The position numbers and the translations under genes are program-made. From positions 1-13,235 of the forward strand of contig JAABPS010000035.1 of NCBI GenBank assembly GCA_011391835.1: 13,235 nucleotides of DNA, in the 5' to 3' direction. This document shows positions 1 to 6,946 of the stretch, piece after piece; the first letter of the stretch is position 1, and the number at the start of each line of letters is the position of its first letter. The notes under the pieces were generated by a model. That model ran no database searches and had not been told where the DNA came from. It saw only the letters and a program-made list of their open reading frames with translations. This stretch comes from Desulfobacteraceae bacterium (GTDB taxonomy: Bacteria > Desulfobacterota > Desulfobacteria > Desulfobacterales > JAABPS01).

Positions 1-54
1 AAAAATAATCCTGCTGTCATTAAAGCCTACCTTGGGGAAAACATGGATGCTTGA
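1..54 (+). CDS. livG: C-terminal end of LivG-type branched-chain amino acid ABC transporter ATPase (partial)
   Basis: Only the last 17 codons and a TGA stop at 52-54 lie in the window. The frame reads KNNPAVIKAYLGENMDA. The tail 'P.VI.AYLG' is typical of the LivG/LivF ATPases of the branched-chain amino acid (HAAT) transporter family, where it closes the nucleotide-binding subunit. The next gene, a LivF-type ATPase, starts at 47 and overlaps this one by 8 bases, as expected for a translationally coupled livG-livF pair. The identification rests on this short tail and on the neighbour. It could formally be another ABC ATPase of the same family. Confidence 0.7.
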   Translation, partial: KNNPAVIKAYLGENMDA

Positions 55-754
55 ACTCAGGAACATAAATACCTTTTATGGAAACATCCAGGCATTAAAA
101 GGGATCGACATGAAAATTTCAGAGGGAGAAATTGTTGCCCTCATTGGCGCCAATGGTGCAGGAAAGAGTACAACGCTCATGTCAATTTCAGGGATTGCTC
201 CGCCGCGATTTGGCGAAATTATTTTCAAGGGAAAGCCCATCCATGAAATGTCACCAGATAAAATCGTTTCGCTGGGTATCAGCCAGGCGCCTGAAGGCCG
301 GCGTATATTCCCCTATTTAACTGTAATGGAGAACCTTGATATGGGGGCCTTTTTGCGGTCGGACAAACGAAATATCAGAGACGATTTGGAATTTATTTTT
401 TATCTTTTCCCAATTCTTTCTGAAAGACGGCATCAGGTGGGTGGGACGTTGAGCGGAGGAGAACAGCAGATGCTTGCCATATCCAGGGCGCTGATGGCCA
501 GGCCAAGGCTTCTGTTGCTGGATGAACCTTCGTTGGGGCTTGCGCCGCTTATTGTAAAACAAATATTTGGGATTATCAAAAAGATAAACCAGGAACATAG
601 AACAACCATTCTTCTTGTGGAGCAGAACGCAAATCTGGCCTTGAAAGTAGCTGACAGAGGCTATGTCATGGAAACCGGGCGGATCGTGATGACAAATCTG
701 TCAGAAAATCTGCTTTCAAATGACGAGGTGAAACGGGCGTATCTGGGGATTTAG
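47..754 (+). CDS. livF: LivF-type branched-chain amino acid ABC transporter ATP-binding protein
   Basis: This is a 235-aa cytoplasmic ATPase subunit of a high-affinity branched-chain amino acid (or related amide/urea-type) importer. The Walker A motif GANGAGKST is at residues 34-42. A Q-loop region QAPEGRRIFP starts near residue 80. The ABC signature LSGGEQQ is at 135-141, Walker B LLLLDEP at 155-161, and a VEQN motif sits at the position of the switch histidine, as is normal for LivF. The length matches the family (about 235 aa). I chose the ATG at 47 because a GGGGA ribosome-binding site lies at 34-38. An in-frame TTG at 32 would add five residues and lies inside that site. The gene overlaps the end of livG and is probably co-transcribed with upstream permease genes outside the window. 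Substrate cannot be told from the ATPase. Confidence 0.93.
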   Translation: MLELRNINTFYGNIQALKGIDMKISEGEIVALIGANGAGKSTTLMSISGIAPPRFGEIIFKGKPIHEMSPDKIVSLGISQAPEGRRIFPYLTVMENLDMGAFLRSDKRNIRDDLEFIFYLFPILSERRHQVGGTLSGGEQQMLAISRALMARPRLLLLDEPSLGLAPLIVKQIFGIIKKINQEHRTTILLVEQNANLALKVADRGYVMETGRIVMTNLSENLLSNDEVKRAYLGI

Positions 755-790
755 ATTATTTTCAGAGCAATTGAACACAACGGTTAACGG

Positions 791-1288
791 ATGAAAGTTC
801 AATCATCATTTTTGATTTTTATTTTGGTCTTTGTATTTTTTCCAGCATCCGTGTTTTCTTATTCCGGACGAAGTGACATTAGCAGTGATATTAAGTGTCA
901 TGGTGTTGAAATAAATGGCGAGGATTCTCTGTATGTTACCGGTGAGCTTATATATTATGTTGAAGAGGATAAAAAATTCAGCGCGACGCTATATTTTTAT
1001 AATATTTTTGATGAAGTGCTTGCCAGAGCGTATATAGAAGTGACGCTAAAACAAAATGATGATAGCGTGCTGTTTGATGCACCGATTTTCATTGACGATG
1101 CATCTGATCCTGTGGAAGTAAAAAGCGCACATCATATTCAATGGAAGGTTCATTATATTGAAAAGATACTCTGCTGCGCTAATCATGGCGGCATCAGCGG
1201 TTGCGATGAAGATAGTGGAAGAATCAAATGTGATGACGGAGTCATCAGTAAATCCTGCGCCTGTGAAGACTATCATATGGCGGAATAA
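791..1288 (+). CDS. Small exported Cys-rich protein of unknown function with a C-terminal CC-x2-HGG motif
   Basis: This is a 165-aa protein that I do not recognise by name. It starts with a typical signal peptide: K2, then a hydrophobic stretch at residues 7-23. Cleavage is likely after Ser23 (V-F-S). There is no lipobox, so the product is probably periplasmic or secreted. The middle (about 40-120) looks beta-rich and acidic. The last 40 residues hold six of the seven mature cysteines (C128, C129, C138, C147, C156, C158) in the pattern CCxxHGGxxGC-x8-C-x2-DG-x2-S-x-SCxC. I recall similar short CC..HGG..GC tails on exported proteins of other bacteria, where they may form disulfides or bind a metal; that is recollection, not a search. 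The gene lies 36 bp after livF in the same direction, but its ribosome-binding site is weak. It ends 15 bp from the convergent pncB stop. Confidence 0.75.
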   Translation: MKVQSSFLIFILVFVFFPASVFSYSGRSDISSDIKCHGVEINGEDSLYVTGELIYYVEEDKKFSATLYFYNIFDEVLARAYIEVTLKQNDDSVLFDAPIFIDDASDPVEVKSAHHIQWKVHYIEKILCCANHGGISGCDEDSGRIKCDDGVISKSCACEDYHMAE

Positions 1289-1303
1289 TAATGTATCGGG
1301 AGC

Positions 1304-2641
1304 TTATGGCTCAGCACGGTTTTGGAGCGTTTTTAATGAGCTGCTGATTGTCACCGGATAATCGACAGCATGATGAATCGATTTGTACTGTTCACTCAGG
1401 CATGAAAAATTTTTGTTAAATCTTTCTCTTATTTCTGAAAGAGTAGGGTGCGGGCGGAGCATTTTCCCATGTTCCATTACTTTTCCCAACAGAGGCGTTG
1501 CATTTTCAATGTCTTCATTTCTCAGGCCAATAATGTCTTCCTGATACATTCCATGGGCGTCGATTTTTCTAAACACCTGTTTTTCTCCTGCCAGAGTGAT
1601 TTTGCCGGTGCTTAACTTTTTTACATTACGATCGTCGAAGTTGACGAGCTTATAAACAATATCAAGATAGGGGGCATCCGCGGACACTCCCATCCGGGTT
1701 CCCACGCCAAACGAATCAATTTTTGCGCCCTTTGCTACGGCATCTGCTATTTTAAATTCGTCAAAGTCACTGCTCGCGAAAATCTTCATTTCGTTTAATC
1801 CGGCTTTATCAAGGATCTCTCGTACCTGGATGCTTAATGCGGTCATGTCTCCGCTGTCCAGACGTATACCAATGGGATGGATGCCTTTTTTCTTCATCTC
1901 TTTTGCTGTTTTTGCGGCATTTCGCGCTCCTTCCAGTGTGTCATAGGTATCGATAAGGAAAATGGAATTTGCGGGAAATGTTTTTGCATACGCCAGGAAA
2001 GCGTTACTTTCATTATCAAAGGCGTTGATAAAGGAATGCGCCATAGTTCCGGAAATAGGAATGCCGTAAAGTTTTCCTGCCAGCACATTACTTGTGGCGT
2101 CAAAACCGGTAATATAGGCACTTCTGGCCACCGTGAGCCCGGCATCCTGTCCATGGGTTCTTCGCAGCGAGAAATCAAGCAATGGGCGTCCGCTGGCTGC
2201 ATACATGCACCTGGCTGCCTTGGAAGCGATCAGCGTGGAAAATCCAATGGTGTTTAAAAGAAATGTTTCAAGAATCTGGGCTTCAATAATCGGCGCTGTA
2301 ATTTCCATGACCGGCTCATGGGCGAAAAATATCGTTCCTTCCTGCATGGCATACACCTGCCCAGTAAAGGCGAGGCGTTTTAAATAATCCAAAAAATTAT
2401 CTTCAAACAGACCGGTTTTTTCAAGAAAAGCGATTTCATCTTCTGTGAAATAAAACGACGCGAGTTCTTTTAAGGCATTTTCAAGTCCTGAGGCGACAAA
2501 ATAATTCCTTTTAGACTCATGCCCCCGGACAAACATCGAGAAGGTGGCATCCGCCTGAAGCTTATGCTTGTAGTAGCCGGCGGCCATGGTCAGTTCATAC
2601 AGATCGGTGAACAGCGGGCCGATGCGTTCATGGATTGTCAT
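1304..2641 (-). CDS. pncB: Nicotinate phosphoribosyltransferase
   Basis: This is a 445-aa cytoplasmic enzyme that converts nicotinate and PRPP (with ATP) to nicotinate mononucleotide, the entry step of the Preiss-Handler NAD salvage route. Family motifs are seen in order: FTDLYELTMAAGYY at residues 11-24, DFSLRRTHG at 156-164, GTMAHSF at 198-204 with the conserved histidine at 202, IRLDSGD at 259-265, SSDFDE at 290-295 and FGVGTRMG at 311-318. Length is usual for bacterial NAPRTases of this type. The start ATG overlaps the stop of the upstream nicotinamidase-like gene by ATGA (2638-2641), implying translational coupling. The hydrolase would supply nicotinate to this enzyme. The gene is last in a four-gene minus-strand cluster and converges on the small exported-protein gene with only 15 bp between. 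No clear terminator is visible there. Confidence 0.95.
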   Translation of the reverse strand: MTIHERIGPLFTDLYELTMAAGYYKHKLQADATFSMFVRGHESKRNYFVASGLENALKELASFYFTEDEIAFLEKTGLFEDNFLDYLKRLAFTGQVYAMQEGTIFFAHEPVMEITAPIIEAQILETFLLNTIGFSTLIASKAARCMYAASGRPLLDFSLRRTHGQDAGLTVARSAYITGFDATSNVLAGKLYGIPISGTMAHSFINAFDNESNAFLAYAKTFPANSIFLIDTYDTLEGARNAAKTAKEMKKKGIHPIGIRLDSGDMTALSIQVREILDKAGLNEMKIFASSDFDEFKIADAVAKGAKIDSFGVGTRMGVSADAPYLDIVYKLVNFDDRNVKKLSTGKITLAGEKQVFRKIDAHGMYQEDIIGLRNEDIENATPLLGKVMEHGKMLRPHPTLSEIRERFNKNFSCLSEQYKSIHHAVDYPVTISSSLKTLQNRAEP

Positions 2642-3159
2642 TGGACATTGGCTCCATAAATTTGCTTCATTCTTTTCAGTGCGAATTCATGTGCTTCCTG
2701 ATCAAAATCGGCTACTCCTTTTACAGGAACTGTAACGGGATAGTCTCTATTTACCAGGTCGCCGACAGTATCCATTACGCAGATCGATGTGCATACACCA
2801 ACTACTTCTGCCATCTCCACATTCGATGTTTTGAGTACGTTTTCCAAATCGGTTCCGTAAAAACTGCTGTATCGTTTTTTCGGTATCACTTTATCTTCTG
2901 GGGCTGGCGCCAGCTCAGGAATTATTTCATTGCCCCATGTTCCGGTGACTGCATGTTTTTGAAATTTGTCAAATTCCTTGTCATCGACATCGTGAGAATC
3001 CGTCATGTAAATGACCAGGTCGCCGTTGTCTCTGTATGTCTGAATTCTCTGTTTAATAAAGGGTATTTTATCCCTGGCATTGTTTCCGCAAAAAAGCGCC
3101 CCTTTTTCATGGATAAAATCATTTAGCATATCAATGACAATTAATGCTTTTTTAGCCAT
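2638..3159 (-). CDS. Nicotinamidase/isochorismatase-family cysteine hydrolase (probable nicotinamidase)
   Basis: This 173-aa protein has the isochorismatase-like hydrolase fold. The visible catalytic triad is Asp10 (VIDMLNDF), a Lys in PKKRYSSF (94 or 95) and Cys127 in GVCTSICV. Residues fitting the nicotinamidase metal site are Asp54 and His56 (DSH) and His69 (KHAVTGTWG). The HAVTGTWG segment is shared by nicotinamidases and isochorismatase-like hydrolases, so the fold alone does not fix the substrate. Context does: the gene overlaps pncB by four bases, so conversion of nicotinamide to nicotinate is the natural role. A strong AGGAGGT site (3164-3170) precedes the ATG and overlaps the stop of the upstream deaminase gene, another sign of a coupled operon. 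The protein is a little shorter than E. coli PncA. pncA would be a fair symbol if activity were shown. Confidence 0.88.
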   Translation of the reverse strand: MAKKALIVIDMLNDFIHEKGALFCGNNARDKIPFIKQRIQTYRDNGDLVIYMTDSHDVDDKEFDKFQKHAVTGTWGNEIIPELAPAPEDKVIPKKRYSSFYGTDLENVLKTSNVEMAEVVGVCTSICVMDTVGDLVNRDYPVTVPVKGVADFDQEAHEFALKRMKQIYGANVQ

Positions 3160-3168
3160 GCTTACCTC

Positions 3169-3675
3169 CTATCTCTGTTTCATCGTGTATTGTTCCAACA
3201 GGCTTCCTTTCCAGTAACTGTTTTCAGGATTTGAAAAATATGTTTGAAATAGACTCAAGCTCTCAGCCCGTAATATATGGGGTACAATGGTAATTTGAAT
3301 GTCTTTATAAAAAGGGGAAAGCCCAGAAAAATCCATATTCGTGCCGCCGCCCATGACGTCTTCATATGCATAGACGATCGTGCGAATGCCTGATAAAAGG
3401 ATAGCGCCAAAACACATCAAACATGGTTCCATGGTACAAAATAGCACAGTTTTGCTTTGATCCCCATCCGGTTTTACGTGAGAGAGCTTCCGCAGGGCCA
3501 GCATTTCGGCGTGATCTATTTCATTTGCTGAATCTTTATGCGAAGTCCCTGTTCGAAAGCCGCTTGCGATCACTTTTTCCCCATCAACAATCACACATCC
3601 TACGGGAAATTCGCCGGCGTTCATGGCTGTTTTTGCCAGACCCAGCGCCTTTTTCATGAAATATTCGTAGTCCAT
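3169..3675 (-). CDS. Zinc-dependent nucleoside/base deaminase of the TadA/CDA superfamily
   Basis: This 168-aa protein carries the cytidine-deaminase-fold zinc motif: His55-Ala-Glu57 and Pro84-Cys85-Leu-Met-Cys88, in which His and two Cys bind zinc and Glu57 shuttles protons. The segment GEFPVGCVIV (21-30) is close to TadA (tRNA A34 deaminase) and guanine-deaminase-like enzymes. The C-terminal third (from about 105, with GGGTNMDFSG) differs from canonical TadA, so the substrate is uncertain: a tRNA adenosine, guanine, or another base or nucleoside. It sits between an HsdR-N-like gene (14 bp upstream) and a nicotinamidase-like gene (9 bp downstream) on the same strand. A role in nucleobase salvage alongside NAD salvage is plausible but inferred only from position. 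GGGGA about eight bases upstream of the ATG serves as ribosome-binding site. Confidence 0.85.
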   Translation of the reverse strand: MDYEYFMKKALGLAKTAMNAGEFPVGCVIVDGEKVIASGFRTGTSHKDSANEIDHAEMLALRKLSHVKPDGDQSKTVLFCTMEPCLMCFGAILLSGIRTIVYAYEDVMGGGTNMDFSGLSPFYKDIQITIVPHILRAESLSLFQTYFSNPENSYWKGSLLEQYTMKQR

Positions 3676-3689
3676 TTTCTAATTCCCCA

Positions 3690-4154
3690 TCATTTGTCTG
3701 TTGCGCTATTGGATAGTTTGCATATCGTATCATCACATGGGCAGCTTCCATCAACCTCAAATGCGTAAATAATCCTTGATTCCTGTTCGGCCCGGGCCCT
3801 GGTAATTATGCCGAATTGATTTTCAGCAGTTTTTTGCATCAACTCCATTCTTGCAGGGATGGCTTCCAGTCCTGAGGCAACCACTTTCCCATTTCTTCCA
3901 TCAAGAATATCTGCCGCCTTACCGTTTGTTACAACAATTACAGGCACCTGATACGGGGCAACTAGCCTTGAGGCAGCCAGTGACGTTCTATGTCTGGTTA
4001 CCAGAGAGCCGGGGCCATATCGTATGATCATACAGATCCTATTTTCCAGGGTAACCAGGAAATCGATTTTAATAACAGCGCGATTATTATCTGCTTTTAT
4101 AAGGAGATCAAAACGGGGCGTTATTTCTTTTTTAAAATACCCCTTTTCCTCCAC
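3690..4154 (-). CDS. HsdR N-terminal-domain-like protein, 5' end probably frame-disrupted
   Basis: The clean open frame from GTG 4154 gives 154 aa resembling the stand-alone 'type I restriction enzyme R protein N-terminal domain' proteins of sulfate reducers. Visible segments are FDLLI (15-19), IDFLV (30-34), CMIIRYGPGS (41-50), VTNGKAADILDG (75-86) and a Cys motif CPCDDTIC (C138, C140, C145). The PD-(D/E)xK nuclease E-x-K signature expected after the core strand is not seen; RYG stands there, so nuclease activity is doubtful. The GTG is probably not the original start. The same frame continues upstream with family-like sequence (LLGERVDYLSGE, then DERYRQKIALFLVEEKGY) to a TGA at 4257-4259. 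An ATG at 4258-4260 is one base out of frame with it. Either a frameshift, a sequencing error or internal initiation must be assumed. There is no partner HsdS/HsdM. First gene of the minus cluster. Confidence 0.6.
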   Translation of the reverse strand: MEEKGYFKKEITPRFDLLIKADNNRAVIKIDFLVTLENRICMIIRYGPGSLVTRHRTSLAASRLVAPYQVPVIVVTNGKAADILDGRNGKVVASGLEAIPARMELMQKTAENQFGIITRARAEQESRIIYAFEVDGSCPCDDTICKLSNSATDK

Positions 4155-4291
4155 CAGAAATAGAGCTATTTTTTGCCGGTATCGTTCATCATGTGTATCA
4201 TTAATGATTTCCCCTGAGAGATAATCGACACGTTCGCCGAGTAAGATGGTGTCCGTTCATTTAATTATTTTCATCTTTACAATTCGATGTG

Positions 4292-4320
4292 ATTATGAAA
4301 TTAAAATAAATCACTATAAA
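4292..4320 (-). promoter_or_regulatory. Candidate sigma-70-type promoter for the minus-strand NAD-salvage cluster
   Basis: On the minus strand, TTTATA (4315-4320) and CATAAT (4292-4297) are 17 bases apart, matching 4 of 6 and 5 of 6 consensus positions. A start about seven bases past the -10 (near 4285) would leave a short leader before the ATGs at 4274 and 4260. This places transcription upstream of the disrupted HsdR-N-like gene and agrees with its original start lying near 4260. It is a prediction from sequence only, in AT-rich DNA where such matches arise by chance. Confidence 0.4.
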
Positions 4321-4391
4321 CGTATATGGGTATTTTGATTATAGTATCATGAAACCTTTGTGATGTGAAGTCTGGTGCAGAAACATGATGA

Positions 4392-4440
4392 TTTATCCAG
4401 ATGAGTTGATTTGAAAGCAGATCGATATCATCTGGATAAA
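4392..4440. repeat. Perfect 13-bp inverted repeat in front of dgt
   Basis: The arms TTTATCCAGATGA (4392-4404) and TCATCTGGATAAA (4428-4440) are exact reverse complements with a 23-base spacer. The right arm ends beside AGGATGG (4439-4445), the likely ribosome-binding site of dgt (start 4458). There is no T-run after it, so it is not an intrinsic terminator. It could be an operator for a dimeric regulator, or an RNA hairpin limiting ribosome access. Nothing in the sequence decides between the two. Confidence 0.7.
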
Positions 4441-4457
4441 GGATGGTATGAAATAAC

Positions 4458-5513
4458 ATGAGCATACGCGAAGAATTTGAAAAACGTGAAAGAAAGTTCA
4501 TGTCTCCTTTTGGATGTTTGAGCTCCGAGTCAAGAGGACGTGCTGAAGATGAAGAACCATCTTCTGTCAGAACTGTTTTTCAGGTCGACAGAGATAGAAT
4601 CGTTTATTCAAATGCGTTTAGACGGCTGAAGCATAAGACCCAGGTATTTTTATCTCCTTTGGGAGATGAATACAGAACCCGTTTGACGCATACCTTGGAG
4701 GTTTCACAGATTGCAAGAACAATAACCCGTGCTATGTCTATGAATGAAGATCTTGCGGAAGCGATAGCGCTCGGGCACGACCTCGGCCATACGCCGTTTG
4801 GCCATAGTGGTGAGACTGCCTTGAAGGAAATCTACTCCCCTGATTTTACGCATAACGACCAGAGTCTTCGTGTGGTCGAAAAACTTGAAAACAAAGGGAA
4901 GGGACTTAATCTCACCCATGAGGTTCGAGAAGGGATTTTAAAACATGCCAAAGGTTACGGGAAAATCATCCCCGATGATCCGAATGAGCTTGCGGGGACA
5001 TTCGAAGGGTGTATTGTGCGGATTGCGGACATTATGGCTTATCTGAATCATGATCTGGATGATGCGGTTCGAAGCGGCGTTATTCGCGAAGACCAGATTC
5101 CTAAATTCTGTACACGGGTGTTAGGCAGTACCCATTCAGAGCGGGAAACCACCATGATCTGCGATCTTATCTCTTCAAGTAAAATTAAAAATAATAAACT
5201 TGTTCTTAGCATTAGTGATGATATAAATTCAGCCATCGCCGCGCTGAGAGAGTTTCTTTATGATAATGTTTACCGTTCTCCTAAAGTTCATACTGAGTTT
5301 GTAAGGGCCAAAAAGATAATCTCAGAGCTTTACAGTTTTTTTCTTCATGATGAAGAATTGCTTTTAAAAGAACTGGAGGGTATGGAGATGGCAGGATATA
5401 ATCATACAGAAAGATCCAAAGAGAGGCTGGTCTGTGATTTTGTAGCCAGTATAACGGATAGATATGCTATGATCCTTTATGAGAGAATCTTTTTCCCCCT
5501 TTCCCAGGTTTGA
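4458..5513 (+). CDS. dgt: Deoxyguanosinetriphosphate triphosphohydrolase-like HD-domain protein
   Basis: This 351-aa cytoplasmic HD hydrolase probably removes tripolyphosphate from dNTPs to give deoxynucleosides. The HD metal site is complete: His78 (RLTHTLEV), His107-Asp108 (ALGHDLGHTPFGH) and Asp191 (RIADIMAYLNHDLDDA). Other dGTPase features are the N-terminal SSESRGR and FRRLKHKTQVF segments (about 22-28 and 54-64) and THNDQSLR (131-138). The N-terminus IREEFEKRE matches the start of type 2 dGTPase-like proteins, supporting the ATG at 4458. Length near 350 is normal for that type and shorter than E. coli Dgt (about 500). A YkgJ-family gene follows 8 bp after the stop, so the two are likely co-transcribed. 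The actual dNTP preference cannot be read from sequence. A perfect inverted repeat precedes the gene. Confidence 0.93.
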   Translation: MSIREEFEKRERKFMSPFGCLSSESRGRAEDEEPSSVRTVFQVDRDRIVYSNAFRRLKHKTQVFLSPLGDEYRTRLTHTLEVSQIARTITRAMSMNEDLAEAIALGHDLGHTPFGHSGETALKEIYSPDFTHNDQSLRVVEKLENKGKGLNLTHEVREGILKHAKGYGKIIPDDPNELAGTFEGCIVRIADIMAYLNHDLDDAVRSGVIREDQIPKFCTRVLGSTHSERETTMICDLISSSKIKNNKLVLSISDDINSAIAALREFLYDNVYRSPKVHTEFVRAKKIISELYSFFLHDEELLLKELEGMEMAGYNHTERSKERLVCDFVASITDRYAMILYERIFFPLSQV

Positions 5514-5521
5514 TTATTGTG

Positions 5522-6127
5522 ATGATCCCTTCCATTGAAAAAGTCCGTTCGGAATTTAAGAAGGATACGTATGTTCAAGAAAGACTGGCGCAGTTGTATG
5601 CTGCGATGGATTCGACATATAAGGAGGCAGCAGATTTTTATAAGTTTAAGTGTACAGGATGCAAAGATAATTGCTGTTTTACCCGATTTTATCATCATAC
5701 GTTTATAGAATATTGTTATCTTCTTGACGGATTTGATACACTGGAAAATGAAAAAAAAATGGAAATTAAAAAACGGGCAGATGAAGTGTGCACCCAGTTA
5801 AATAAAGCTGATCAGAAGGGGCTGCCGGTATGGCAGATGTGTCCGTTAAACTTTGATTCATTATGCTGTCTATATTCATACCGTCCCATGATATGCAGAT
5901 TGCATGGTGTGCCGCATGAGCTAACGATACCGGGCCAGGAGGTTCAATGTCATCCCGGCTGTGATTATTTTGCCGAACAGCGAAAAGAGAAAAAATATTT
6001 CAGATTTGACCGGACGCCCATATATGCGGAAATGGCAGATCTGGAAAAAAATTTTCGGCAAAAAACGGGGATCGTGGATAAGATTAAGATGACAGTCCCA
6101 GAGATGATATACGAATATGATTTTTAA
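5522..6127 (+). CDS. YkgJ-family Cys-cluster protein (first copy)
   Basis: This 201-aa protein has the Cys pattern of the YkgJ/UPF0153 family, annotated as a putative zinc- or iron-chelating domain (PF03692). Near the N-terminus it has FKCTGCKDNCC (C-x2-C-x3-CC), followed by CPL, CCLYSYRPMICRLHG and QCHPGCDYF. The 'Y..RP..CR' core is the family hallmark. It is cytoplasmic, with no signal peptide or membrane segment. No reaction has been firmly assigned to most members; a metal or FeS cluster is the usual guess. I chose the ATG at 5522. An in-frame TTG at 5510 overlapping the dgt stop would add four residues (MIIV). Its sequence is not close to the two other YkgJ-type proteins in the window. 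The gene lies between dgt and the second copy, with short gaps on both sides. Confidence 0.8.
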   Translation: MIPSIEKVRSEFKKDTYVQERLAQLYAAMDSTYKEAADFYKFKCTGCKDNCCFTRFYHHTFIEYCYLLDGFDTLENEKKMEIKKRADEVCTQLNKADQKGLPVWQMCPLNFDSLCCLYSYRPMICRLHGVPHELTIPGQEVQCHPGCDYFAEQRKEKKYFRFDRTPIYAEMADLEKNFRQKTGIVDKIKMTVPEMIYEYDF

Positions 6128-6157
6128 ACGGAGCTCTCTTCATGGGAGAAACTATGC

Positions 6158-6946
6158 ATGAAATGTGTTGACATAAAAGATATTGGAAACCTGCCAGGCA
6201 AAATGCTGGGCGACAATGAAACCTTTCGTTTTCAATGTTTCTCAGAACTTTCCTGCTTTAACCAGTGTTGCCGGAATCTTAACCTCTTCCTGTACCCGTA
6301 TGATGTTTTACGGCTTAAAAATCATCTCGCCATTTCCTCTGATGCCTTTATTGATGAATATGTGGATGTGGTTTTGCGTAAAAATTCATTCTTTCCTGAG
6401 GTGATGTTGCGGATGTCGCAAGATAATGAAAGAACATGTATTTTTTTACGTCAGTCCGGTTGTTCTGTTTATACGAACCGGCCGGATACATGTCGGTCAT
6501 TTCCCATTGAAAAGGGGGGTCTGTACAATGCTCAAACGCAAAAGACAAAGCTTGTCTATTTTTTCAGACCTTCTGACTTTTGCCTGGGGCAATATGAATC
6601 AAAAAAATGGAATCCGAAAACATGGTTACAGGATCAGGATTCTGTTCTGTATAACAAAATGACGTTGAAATGGTCAGAATTAAAATGGTTGTTTCAACAT
6701 AATCCGTGGGGCAATGAAGGCCCTGATGGCCAACGGGCGAAAATGGCATTTATGGCTACTTACAATATGGATCGTTTTCGGGAATTTATTTTAAACAGCA
6801 GTTTTCTGAAGAGGTATAAGGTAAAATCTGAAGTGGTAAAAAAACTTGAAAGCGATGATCTGAAATTACTGACCTTCGGATTTGAGTGGGTTAAATTTTA
6901 CTTGTGGGGTATAAAAAGCACGCATTTCAAATTAGCGAAGGTTTGA
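6158..6946 (+). CDS. YkgJ-family Cys-cluster protein (second copy, paralog of the 7842-8570 gene)
   Basis: This 262-aa protein has a YkgJ-type N-terminal half. It shows FRFQCFSELSCFNQCCRNLN, then YPYDVLRLKNHL, a Cys at TCIF, GCSVYTNRPDTCRSFP (the Y..RP..CR signature) and a Cys at DFCLG. The C-terminal part has no recognised domain but keeps LKLLTFGFEWVKFYLWG, which resembles the end of the gene at 7842-8570. The ATG at 6158 has GGGAG (6144-6148) upstream at a suitable distance. It follows the first YkgJ gene by 30 bp and converges on the SDR gene with a 19-bp gap. The likely property is metal or FeS binding by the cysteines; the biochemical role is unknown. Some larger family relatives, such as the flagellin lysine methylase FliB, are enzymes, so a catalytic role is possible. 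Confidence 0.8.
   Translation: MKCVDIKDIGNLPGKMLGDNETFRFQCFSELSCFNQCCRNLNLFLYPYDVLRLKNHLAISSDAFIDEYVDVVLRKNSFFPEVMLRMSQDNERTCIFLRQSGCSVYTNRPDTCRSFPIEKGGLYNAQTQKTKLVYFFRPSDFCLGQYESKKWNPKTWLQDQDSVLYNKMTLKWSELKWLFQHNPWGNEGPDGQRAKMAFMATYNMDRFREFILNSSFLKRYKVKSEVVKKLESDDLKLLTFGFEWVKFYLWGIKSTHFKLAKV

Larger units (their letters stand above)
4155..4457. other. Divergent intergenic region between the HsdR-N-like gene and dgt
   Basis: This 303-bp stretch separates the minus cluster from the plus-strand dgt gene. Its left third (to about 4256) still reads as HsdR-N-like protein on the minus strand, so it is probably former or actual coding sequence. The rest is AT-rich. It holds the candidate minus promoter at 4292-4320, a possible plus-strand -10 TATAGT at 4340-4345 with no convincing -35, and a perfect inverted repeat at 4392-4440 just before dgt. 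No RNA gene was recognised. Confidence 0.6.

Noticed and set aside
317..598. Minus-strand open frame (93 aa) inside livF
   Set aside because: It lies wholly antisense to a well-supported ATPase gene and has no recognisable motif; it is a shadow frame.
1877..2257. Plus-strand open frames inside pncB (126 aa and others)
   Set aside because: They are antisense to conserved NAPRTase coding sequence and have no ribosome-binding site or motif.
2635..3126. 163-aa plus-strand open frame antisense to the nicotinamidase-like gene
   Set aside because: It covers the whole opposite strand of a gene with intact catalytic residues and lacks any family feature of its own.
3690..4154. A restriction-modification or defence locus
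   Set aside because: Only an HsdR-N-like domain is present. There is no helicase, HsdS, HsdM or other defence gene nearby, and the nuclease signature is not visible.
4257..4259. TGA in the HsdR-N-like frame read as selenocysteine
   Set aside because: Sulfate reducers do use selenocysteine, but the TGA is five codons from a start in a non-redox family and I see no clear SECIS-type hairpin just after it; a frame disruption is simpler.
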